From the NCBI RefSeq assembly GCF_019703515.2, contig NC_059385.1, forward strand, positions 32,722,501-32,786,500: a stretch of 64,000 nt of DNA, written 5' to 3'. Position 1 is the stretch's first letter. Each line of letters begins with the position of its first letter. The notes under the pieces were generated by a model. That model saw nothing but the letters and a program-made list of their open reading frames with translations, was not told where the DNA came from and searched no databases. Source of the DNA: Myxocyprinus asiaticus. Lineage: Eukaryota > Chordata > Actinopteri > Cypriniformes > Catostomidae. The translations under genes were made by a program, and so were the position numbers. Positions 55,808-64,000 of this stretch are shown in pieces.

Positions 55808-57160
55808 GTGAGCTGGGTCTTTCAGAAACAAAAGACGAGGAAAGCTTCAGGCCCAGATGGCATCTCACCAGCGTGTCTTCGGTCCTGTGCTAACCAGCGG
55901 GCTCCCATCTTCACACAGATCTTTAACAGATCACTGGAGCAGTGTGAAGTCCCATGCTGCTTCAAATGCTCAATCATTATTCCTGTCCCAAAAATAAAAA
56001 CAAAAATCACAGGACTTAATGACTACAGACCTGTCGCCCTTACTTCTGTGGTCAATCATTTGAGAGACTGGTGTTGGCCCACCTGAAGAACATCACTGGA
56101 CCCTTTCTAGATCCCCTTCAATTTGCTTATCGAGCAAACAGGTCTGTGGATGATGCAGTCAACATGGGATTGCATCATATCCTGCAACATCTGGACAGAC
56201 CAGGGACATATGCAAGGATCCTTTTTGTGGACTTCAGTTCGGCTATCAACACCATCATCCCAGCTATACTCCAGATAAATTACACCAACTCTCTGTTCCC
56301 ATGTCTATCTGTCAGTGGATTACCAGCTTTCTGACGGACAGGCAGCAGCTTTGAGACAGGGGAAACTCATTTCCAGCACCTGTACAATCAGCACTGGTGC
56401 CCCCCAGGGATGTGTGCTTTCCCCACTACTCTTCTCCTTCTACACCAATGACTGCATCTCCAAGGACCCCTCTGTCAAGCTCCTGAAATTTGCAGAAGAC
56501 ACCACTGTCATCGGCCTCATCCGAGATGACGATGAGTCTGCATATAGAAGGGAAGTTGAACAGCTTGCTTCTGGTGCAGTCAAAACAACCTTGAGCTGAA
56601 CACGTTCAAAACGGTGGAGATGACTGTGGACTTTAGGAGGAACACTGACCACCCTCACCATTCTAAACAGCACTGTGGCAGCAGTGGAGTCATTCAGGTT
56701 CCTGGGCACTACCATCTCACAGGACCTGAAGTGGGAGACCCACATTGACTCCATTATGAAAAAGGCCCAGCAGAGGTTTTACTTCCTTTGCCAGCTGAGG
56801 AAGTTCAACCTGCCACAGGAGCTGCTGATACAGTTCTACTCAGCAGTCATTGAGTCTGTCCTCTACACTTCAATAACTGTCTGGTTTGGTTCAGCTACGA
56901 AATCAGACATCAGAAGACTATAAAAGGACAGTTCGGACTGCTGAGAGGATTATTGGTTGCCCCCTGCCCCCTCTTCAAGAACTATACAATTCCAGAGTGA
57001 GGAAAAAGGCTGGAAAAATCACTCTGGACCCCACTCACCCTGCCCATTACCTTTTTGAACTGTTGCCTTCTGGCCGACGCTTCAGAGCTCTGAGCACTAG
57101 AACCATCAGGCACAGGAACAGTTTTTTCCCTCAGGCTATCCATATCATGAACAGTTAAAT
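55808..57160 (+). pseudogene. L2 reverse transcriptase and C-terminus (copy 3)
   Basis: Five out-of-phase segments together cover the polymerase: KASGPDGISPACLRSCANQ, then [13 protein letters not shown] (to 56086), [20 protein letters not shown] with [13 protein letters not shown] (56071-56334), GAPQGCVLSPLLFSFYTNDC with LLKFAEDTTVIGLI (56315-56599), FRFLGTTISQDLKWETHI (56675-56923), and ERIIGCPLPPLQELYNSRVR with RALSTRTIRHRNSFFPQAIH (56886-57158). The catalytic box reads FAED instead of FADD. It is inactive. Confidence 0.85.
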
Positions 57161-57366
57161 TGTCCCATTCAGCAATAACTATGTGCAATATACAGTTTAG
57201 TCTTTTTTTATATTCATCCAACACATCCAACCTCTTCTGCTATTTCATTCCTTCTAAAAAAAACAAAAAACATTTACAATGTACATAACAGATTGTATTT
57301 GCACTGTACATAACAGATAACAGATTTGTATTAGATTTGCACTACGTATGTGTATGTGTGAATGTA

Positions 57367-58942
57367 CAGGTGCATCTCAATAAATTAGAATGTCGTGGAA
57401 AAGTTCATTTATTTCAGTAATTCAACTCAAATTGTGAAACTCGTGTATTAAATAAATTCAATGCGCACAGACTGAAGTAGTTTAAGTCTTTGGTTCTTTT
57501 AATTGTGATGATTTTGGCTCACATTTAACAAAAACCCACCAATTCACTATCTCAACAAATTAGAATACATCATAAGACCAATAAAAAAACATTTTTAGTG
57601 AATTGTTGGCCTTCTGGAAAGTATGTTCATTTACTGTATATGTACTCAATACTTGGTAGGGGCTCCTTTTGCTTTAAGTACTGCCTCAATTCGGCGTGGC
57701 ATGGAGATGATCAGTTTGTGGCACTGCTGAGGTGGTATGGAAGCCCAGGTTTCTTTGACAGTGGCCTTCAGCTCATCTGAATTTTTTGGTCTCATGTTTC
57801 TCATTTTCCTCTTGACAATACCCCATAGATTCTCTATGGGGTTCAGGTCTGGTGAGTTTGCTGGCCAGTCAAGCACACCAACACCATGGTCATTTAACCA
57901 ACTTTTGGTGCTTTTGGCAGTGTGGGCAGGTGCCAAATCCTGCTGGAAAATGAAATCAGCATCTTTAAAAAGCTGGTCAGCAGAAGGAAGCATGAAGTGC
58001 TCCAAAATGTCTTGGTAAACGGGTGCAGTGACTTTGGTTTTCAAAAAACACAATGGACCAACACCAGCAGATGACATTGCACCCCAAATCATCACAGACT
58101 GTGGAAACCTAACACTGGACTTCAAGCAACTTGGGCTATGAGCTTCTCCACCCTTCCTCCAGACTCTAGGGCCTTGGTTTCCAAATGAAATACAAAACTT
58201 GCTCTCATCTGAAAAGAGGACTTTGGAACACTGGGCAACAGTCCAGTTCTTCTCCTTAGCCCAGGTAAGACGCCTCTGACGTTGTCTGTGGTTCAGGAGT
58301 GGCTTAACAAGAGGAATACGACAACTGTAGCCAAATTCCTTGACATGTCTGTGTGTGGTGGCTCTTGATGCCTTGACCCCAGCCTCAGTCCATTCCTTGT
58401 GAAGTTCACCCAAATTCTTGAATCGATTTTGCTTGACAATCTTCATAAGGCTGCAGTTCTCTCGGTTGGTTGTGCGTCTTTTTCTTCCACACTTTTTCCT
58501 TCCACTCAACTTTCTGTTAACATGCTTGGATACAGCACTCTGTGAACAGCCAGCTTCTTTGGCAATGAATGTTTGTGGCTTACCCTCCTTGTGAAGGGTG
58601 TCAGTAATTGTCTTCTGGACAGCAGATCAGCAGTCTTCCCCATGATTGTGTAGCCTAGTGAACCAAACTGAGAGACCATTTTGAAGGCTCAGGAAAACTT
58701 TGCAGGTGTTTTGAGTTGATTAGCTGATTGGCATGTCACCATATTCTAATTTTTTGAGATAGTGAATTGGTGGGTTTTTGTTAAATGTGAGCCAAAATCA
58801 TCACAATTAAAAGAACCAAAGACTTAAACTACTTCAGTCTGTGTGCACTGAATTTATTTAATACACAAGTTTCACAATTTGAGTTGAATTACTGAAATAA
58901 ATCAACTTTTCCACGACATTCTAATTTATTGAGATGCACCTG
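57367..58942 (-). mobile_element. Nearly complete Tc1-like element inside L2 copy 3
   Basis: The ends CAGGTGCATCTCAATAAATT and the inverse ending GAGATGCACCTG are flanked by TA on both sides, a clean target duplication. The terminal repeats are about 200 bases. Length is 1576 bases. It is the youngest-looking Tc1 here. Confidence 0.95.
57646..58679 (-). pseudogene. Tc1-like transposase, catalytic domain intact, N-terminus frameshifted
   Basis: The enzyme would bind the terminal repeats and cut and paste the element at TA. The start is MVSQFGSLGYTIMGKTADL at 58679. A four-base loss relative to the 46.9 kb copy, near 58620, shifts the helix-turn-helix part. From 58509 on, 287 codons are uninterrupted: basic linker SGRKKCGRKRRTTN, then VKEFGYSCRIPLVKPLLN, LFSDESKFCISFGNQGPRVW (first aspartate), QQDLAPAHTAKST (second) and [20 protein letters not shown] (glutamate). 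The triad is of the DD34E type. The C-terminus KGAPTKY is typical of Tc1. Confidence 0.9.
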
Positions 58943-59312
58943 TATGTATGTGTGTGTCTCTGTGTGTGTGTGTGTATGTACGTATGTGTATAATTATTTT
59001 TTATTTTTTATTATTATCTATGTCTTGCTGCTGTTTTTGTATTGTTTTTGTATTGTTGTACACTGGAAGCTCCTGTCACCAAAACAAATTCCTTGTATGT
59101 GTAAGCATACTTGGCAATAAAGCTGATTCTGATTCTGATTCTGATTAAATGCCATGTTGATATAAAAACAAGACTGAAGTTAAATTGTATTAATTGATTT
59201 TTGTATTTTTATTATCTAGGTCTGGACAGGCAAAGAATTGGAGAGTCAGTCATTTAGAGATCTGGTGAACTTAATATTGAAGTTTTTGAATGGACTTTTA
59301 TGTGTAGGCATA

Positions 59313-59901
59313 GGGTCTGTTCCAAAACCTAGTGAGTGTCCTCTGGAGGCAGCATTTTAAGACATCATAGGCATGCTCCCGACATGAAGGCTGTTCCAAA
59401 AGTTAGGTATCTTAATTATGCTGCCTCTTAAGATATCTCATTTTGGCCAAATTCTAAGGTAACATAGTCTGTATCCTTCCCCGGGTAGGCGATCCCGGAA
59501 TGCAACGTGATGAGCTTAGTGGAAAAATAAATCCAAGATGGCGGACGAAGCAAGATAATTTCTATTATAATTATACTTATAATCCATTCAATACTGAAAA
59601 GTATTAATAAATAACAGTTTAATATGATACAAAAACAACTATTTTACCCAAAATGTGTGTGCTGTGTGTATTCATGCTCATTAAAGGATCTAATCATTTC
59701 CCTTGCATCACCTGTATTGAAATCAGTAGCAAGTCTGGTGTCCCGTGCGCTGCACTTGAGGAGCGGTATTTGAATTATGTGCAGTGCTGCCGTCTATGTA
59801 GAGCATACCAAATCGCTCTCTTATGCGGCATCATTTAGTAAGGCAGCTGCCTATGTAGGCAGGAGACAGCAAGGCAGCTCACTAAGTTTTGGAACAGACC
59901 C
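59313..59901. mobile_element. Non-autonomous DNA transposon with GGGTCTGTTCCAAAA ends
   Basis: GGGTCTGTTCCAAAACCTAG at the left is inverted as CTAAGTTTTGGAACAGACCC at the right, with one difference in 20. The interior (589 bases in total) includes GGCAGC/GCTGCC words near both ends. No transposase. The superfamily is unclear; hAT or Harbinger are possible. Confidence 0.7.
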
Positions 59902-60009
59902 AAAATTTACCTTTATGAATAATATTTATGTAATATTTGAGTTGTCATTGTTTAATAAATGTTCTGTTTGCAAAAAGGCCTCAATTGTTTCATTCTTTTT
60001 TAACTTGTA

Positions 60010-60347
60010 ATAGTTAGAAGTTAGTTACTGTAACTCTGTAAGCTAAAACTGTGATTTCTGTAGTTAATTCTACGGTATGGATACTGCAATTTAATATATA
60101 ACATACAAACAATTGTTGTAATTACTTTTACTGTATAGCTAATATACTGTAATATACTATACGTCATACAAACAACTACCGTAATTAATTTTACAGTACA
60201 GCACATACTGTAAATCATTATACAGTATGATGTAAATACTGTAGATAGTTTTACAGTAATTATACTGTGGTATGGAATACAGCAGCTTGCTGTATATTTG
60301 TTAGTAAGTTAAGTTAATGTTGATATTACGTCAAATTTTTTACAGTG
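60010..60347. repeat. TACTGTA/TACAGTA-rich terminus of the CACTA-like element
   Basis: The sequence is dominated by variations of TTTTACAGTA and TACTGTAA in both orientations and ends TTTTTTACAGTG at 60347. It corresponds to the left terminus at 53265-53510. Confidence 0.65.
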
Positions 60348-60826
60348 TACTGTAAAAGTAAAAATAGCTGTTTACACCTGGTATTACCATGCATCTCAAA
60401 TGCATCTCCTGTGAAAACTTGTGTTCGGATTTTGGGCAGAGGGTCTCTGATTTCATGATGACATACAATCACTGTCATTGTTACTTCATGATAATAAACT
60501 GTGAAAAAGTCAGAAAAGACAAGGAAAACACAAAACAACCTCCTGAAGTGGTTTGAGTGATTGTAACTTGGACACAGAAGGAAAGACACTTCTGTGTGTT
60601 AGCACAAACTCATCAGCTATGATATTTTTGTTAACCATTAAATATTATTTATATTGTTAAGTTGGTTCTCGCCTCCTTTCCATTGAACATTGTTACAACT
60701 GTTTTTGGATGTTCTCTGAATTTTTTATGATACTAGTACTGGTACTAGTTCGTAAGCTCTAAGCACAGCAATTTTAATCATATCGTAGTCTAGTAACTGT
60801 TCTATTGGCAAAGCTGAACACACCTC
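60348..60826. other. Non-coding spacer
   Basis: No gene or repeat boundary recognised. Confidence 0.35.
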
Positions 60827-61380
60827 TCATGGAACAAGTTTGATGTACTTACCAACATCAAAGTCAGTCTTCGGGTCAGCATCAAGAGGAACAGTAGAAT
60901 TTTGAGAAAGAGCAGTGACTGGCACATTTACAGAAGAAGAAGCACATGGAGGCCTAGATCGAGGTAGTGGAAACGGTCTGTTATGTAATGAATGAGCTTC
61001 CAGTTCTAAAATATGCAGCTTAACATCACGATTTTCTTCCACTTCCAAAGCCTGCAGCTGAATAAGCCTCACACTCCTGCTTTCTAAGTTGTAGATTCAA
61101 CTCCTTTAGTCTAACTTCTAACATTGGGAAAAACCGAGGATCACTAGGATCCACACTGGGATGAGACAGAGATTTAGCCTCAGCTCCCAGTATGGGCTCA
61201 GTTTCTACCACAACAGAACCTTCCTCAGACTGCTCGGGTAGAATACCAGCTTTGATTAATTCTTCATGCAACTCCTCCTTAATGACCTGCTTAGAAGCCT
61301 CTCTAGAGATTTTAATTCTAAAGAAGCAATCAACAACAAATCTTTCTTTTTACAGTGATTCAAGGCATCTATAGTATGAG
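60827..61380 (-). pseudogene. Gypsy-type gag N-terminal fragment
   Basis: Read on the minus strand: KKKDLLLIA near 61345, EELIKAGILPEQSEEGS at 61260-61210, then FFPMLEVRLKELNLQLRKQE. A frameshift occurs near 61070, and the fragment continues MRLIQLQALEVEENRDVKLH and finally TDFDVGKYIKLVP, where a stop follows. The DFDV...IKLVPPF block is the recognised start of the capsid part in fish gypsy gag proteins. The element is cut right at this point. Confidence 0.7.
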
Positions 61381-61442
61381 ACTATAGTACTAGCATCTAT
61401 AGTATCAAACTAAATATTTACCCTAATACAACAATCTCCTTC

Positions 61443-61470
61443 CACACACACACACACACACACACACACA
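61443..61470. repeat. (CA)n microsatellite
   Basis: A run of about 14 CA units. Confidence 0.9.
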
Positions 61471-61779
61471 GCCAAGCAAAACCAATGGGACTAACAAATT
61501 TCCAATTGTAATGTTACCCATACATCAATAACGAGAGGGAAAAGAGAAAAGAAAGACGAGCCCCCAATTGTTGAACCAAAATATCAGCTGGGCCTGCATG
61601 AAAAAGTATTTGCCTCTTGAATCCCCAAATCTATGAAACTGCATTCATAATAGGGTTCAGCTGGACTAGACACACCCAGGCCTGATTACAGCCAGCCCTG
61701 TTCAATCTAATCAACACCTAAATAAAACTTTTTCAACAGAATGAGTTGGCTAAAAGGTCTCACCCAGTAGCACACTATG

Positions 61780-62784
61780 CCAAGGTCGAAAGAAATTCCA
61801 GAAATTATGAGGAAAAAGGTGATTGAAATACATCAGTATGGGAAGGGTTACACAGCTATTTCAAGGCTCTGGGACTCCAAAGAACCACAGTGAGAGCCAT
61901 TATCTCCAAATGAAGAAAAATTGGCACAGTAGTGAACCTTCCAAAATTCCTCCAAGAGCACAGCAACGACTCAAAAGGAAGTCACAAAAAAGCAAAGGAC
62001 AACATCCAAGGAACTGCAGGCCTCTCTCGCATCAATAAAGGTCACTTTTCATGACTCCGTTATCAGAAAGACACTGGTCAAAAATCCCATCCATAGAAAA
62101 GTGGTGAGGCAAAACCACTGCTAACCCAGAAGAACATTAAGACTCATCTGAAGTTTGCCAAAACACACCTTGATGATCTTCAAACCTTTTGGGAGAATGT
62201 TCTGTGGACTGATGAGTAGGAACTGTTCGGAAGACAGGGGTCCCATAACATCTGGCGTAAATCAAACACAGAATTCCACAAAAAGAACATCATACCTATG
62301 GTCAAGCATAGTGGTGGTAGTGTGATGGTGTGGGGATGCTTTGCTGCTTCAGGGCCAGGGCGAATTGCAATAACTGAGGATAATTGAAACATGAATTCTG
62401 CTCTCTTCCAGATAATCCTAAAGGAGAACATCCAGTCATCAGTCCATGAGTTGAAGCTCAGGCGCAACTGGATTATGCAGCAAGACAATGTTCAAAAGCA
62501 TAGGAGTAAGTCCACCTCTGAATGGCTCAAAAGAAGCTAAATTAAAGTTTTGGAGTGGCCTACTCAAAGTTCTGACTTGAACCTGATTGAGATGTTGTGG
62601 CAGGACCTTAAATAACTCTATTATTGGAGTTCATGCTCAAAAACCCTCCAATGTGGCTGAAATAAAGCAGTTCTGCAAAGAAGAGTGGGCCAAAATTCCA
62701 CCACAGCGTTGTGAAAGACTGATCTCCAGTTATCGGAAGTGTTTGGTTGCAGTTGTTGCTGTTAAAGGTGGCATAACCAGCTAA
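61780..62784 (+). pseudogene. Transposase of the 61.6-63.1 kb Tc1-like element
   Basis: Only short blocks survive: IPEIMRKKVIEIHQYGKGYT near 61795-61855 (helix-turn-helix), VKHSGGSVMVWGCFAASGPG near 62303-62357, EWPTQSSDLNLIEMLWQDLK-like text near 62555-62610, and EEWAKIPPQRCERLISSY with KCLVAVVAVKGGITS to the stop at 62784. Many frame changes lie between the blocks. Confidence 0.75.
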
Positions 62785-62847
62785 AAAGTTTAAGGGGGCA
62801 GTTAGTTTTTCACATGGGTGATATAGTTGCTGGATAACTTTTTTTTG

Positions 62848-62922
<75 letters not shown>
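62848..62922. repeat. (TA)n microsatellite
   Basis: An uninterrupted TA run of about 37 units inside a Tc1-like element. Confidence 0.95.
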
Positions 62923-62927
<5 letters not shown>

Positions 62928-63068
62928 GAAAACTGTATTTTGTGTTTACTCAGGCTGCCTTTGTTCTATGTTATATCTTGTTTGAATATCTAAAGCAATT
63001 TAATATGAAAAATACACACAAATAGAAGAAATCAGGAAGGAGGCAAATACTTTTTCACAACACTGTAT

Positions 63069-63550
63069 CTATATGTAGATACCTCATTAGCAGCTGTTCC
63101 TATGGGGCGCGCTACATCGGTGCATCTGCTAAATCGGATAGGTCAAGAGCCGTCCGTCAACGCATGAAAGTAAATTCACAGATACTAAAAATTAGCAACC
63201 AGCCTGTAATTTTATTACATGATGAACTGTTTCCACACAAAAGCAGTTTATGCAGCAGTCTGAGGCTTCTTCTCCATTCACTTCACTTGCATTTAAACAG
63301 CTCTCCTTGTTGACCATTCCAAGATGGTGCCGCAAATGAGAAAACAACCTTTGTGGTTCTATTATTGGAGAAAGCGTAACGGCTGTATTGGTCAACTAGC
63401 ATTTTACGACAGTTTGCTGATGCTATTCAAATGAATGGAGAGAGCCGTAAACTGACACCTTCTGGTCGTAAAATCGCCTGTGACTTCTGATAAAACAGCA
63501 ATTGTATCATAGAAAACTCCACACATAGTTCACTCCAAAAGGATTGTTTA
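63069..63550. other. Repeat-like non-coding interval
   Basis: It contains text such as CCAAGATGGTGCCGCAAATG and TTCAAATGAATGGAGAGAGC that looks like fish interspersed repeat sequence, but no ends were found. No gene. Confidence 0.35.
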
Positions 63551-63844
63551 CCCTGATAGCACATGTATATCACTCAGACATCTATTTGATGTGTGTGTTT
63601 ACATCTGGAAGATGTATTTTTTATGTTGTTTGCTTATCTGCAATACATCTATAAGATGTATGTCAATAATTATGTCTCGTGTGTCAATAAGACATTAAGC
63701 AGATGTCTTTTAGACATGTAAGATTTAGAATGTTTGAAAATCTGATCTTTTTAAGATGTTTAACAGTCGTTAATTAGATTGTGATGCTTTCCAGATGAAA
63801 AGATCTAAAACAAACATCTCGGAGATGTATGTGTGCTATCTGGG
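63551..63844. mobile_element. MITE with CCC(T/A)GATAGCAC ends and TA flanks
   Basis: The left end CCCTGATAGCACATGTATAT is inverted at the right as ATGTGTGCTATCTGGG. TA lies outside both ends. The interior repeats ACATCT/AGATGT words about ten times. No coding capacity. Confidence 0.7.
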
Positions 63845-64000
63845 TAGTGTAAAACTTTTTAAGGATTAGTGGACAGGTGGTCAATTCATTAAATGAGCTG
63901 TTTCATCACAAAAATGGTTTATTCAGCATTGTGAAGCATCTCCTCCATAGACATCCATTCAAAAAGAGCAACCTCTTGTCTCCTCGCCAGAGTACCACCA

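Larger units (their letters stand above)
54226..59149 (+). mobile_element. L2/Rex1-type LINE (copy 3), the longest copy
   Basis: The 5' end is near GGACCTAGATGGCGCCGCAG. It includes a G+C-richer leader, endonuclease, linker, reverse transcriptase, 3' UTR with a Tc1 insertion, and the tail ACTTGGCAATAAAGCTGATT ending in GATTCT repeats. Copies 1 and 2 align to it. Coding frames are broken in several places. Confidence 0.85.
53265..60347. mobile_element. CACTA-like non-autonomous element carrying nested insertions
   Basis: The left end CACTATAAATTATATTTG and the right end AAATTTTTTACAGTG (inverse CACTGTAAAAAATTT) both start CACT and lead into TACTGTA/TACAGTA-rich subterminal sequence (53290-53510 and 60010-60345). 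The two bases outside each end are TA. Inside lie L2 copy 3, a Tc1 and a short inverted-repeat element. No transposase of its own was seen, so it depended on another element. Confidence 0.6.
61593..63068 (+). mobile_element. Tc1-like element (61.6-63.1 kb), degraded
   Basis: The left terminus GCATGAAAAAGTATTTGCCT and the right terminus GGAGGCAAATACTTTTTCAC are inverted. A (TA)n tract at 62851-62922 lengthens the 3' side. Confidence 0.85.

Noticed and set aside
1..64000. CRISPR array or phage/plasmid features
   Set aside because: No regularly spaced direct repeats with unique spacers; all repeats are eukaryotic transposon ends or microsatellites.

Overview
The window looks like a repeat-dense stretch of a teleost fish genome, most likely a cyprinid or close relative. 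The reason is the mix of mobile elements: DIRS-type tyrosine-recombinase retrotransposons, an L1 family with separate ORF1 and ORF2, an L2/Rex1-type LINE ending in GATTCT repeats, five or more Tc1-like families, gypsy pieces, tRNA-derived SINEs and CACTA-type DNA elements. Long (TA)n, (CA)n and (GT)n tracts are common. There are no bacterial operons, CRISPR arrays or canonical tRNA genes. The species assignment is inference from repeat style.

Layout. 1-640 is the 5' end of a DIRS copy that runs off the left edge. 641-5835 has no recognisable gene. 5836-10980 is an L1 copy on the minus strand. 11651-25747 is the most interesting block. It is bounded by AACCCA/TGGGTT-rich ends that begin CAC..., and it holds a ten-exon minus-strand gene for a fish SAM-domain protein (SAMD3-like family, 21060 down to 12209). 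Inside one intron of that gene is a separate zinc-finger plus transposase-like reading frame (20516 down to about 18047). I read it as one large, decayed CACTA/EnSpm-like transposon whose two products share a transcription unit, as in plant Spm (tnpD inside the first intron of tnpA). This block has itself been invaded by a solo LTR with a Tc1 relic inside it, two head-to-head LTRs and an L2 fragment.

25.8-30.8 kb is a DIRS element on the minus strand (gag, reverse transcriptase, RNase H, tyrosine recombinase). Its 5' end is interrupted by a second L1 copy on the plus strand (30.8-35.6 kb). Next come a Tc1 relic, a SINE, and an L2 copy (38.1-42.2 kb) with a Tc1 element in its 3' UTR. At 44.5-47.3 kb a Tc1 element of one family sits inside the terminal repeat of a Tc1 of another family. 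47.3-53.2 kb holds SINE, hAT-like and gypsy fragments. 53265-60347 is a second CACTA-like element with no transposase, flanked by TA on both sides. It carries a long L2 copy (54.2-59.1 kb), which in turn carries a nearly complete Tc1 (57367-58942). The right edge holds a gypsy gag fragment, another Tc1 relic and a short inverted-repeat element.

Almost every coding region is a decaying mobile-element gene. The exception in organisation is the SAM gene: its exon phases fit throughout once three small lesions are allowed for. Its lesions are one in-frame stop, two one-base changes in homopolymers and one substituted splice acceptor. It is therefore either a recent pseudogene or partly an assembly artefact.
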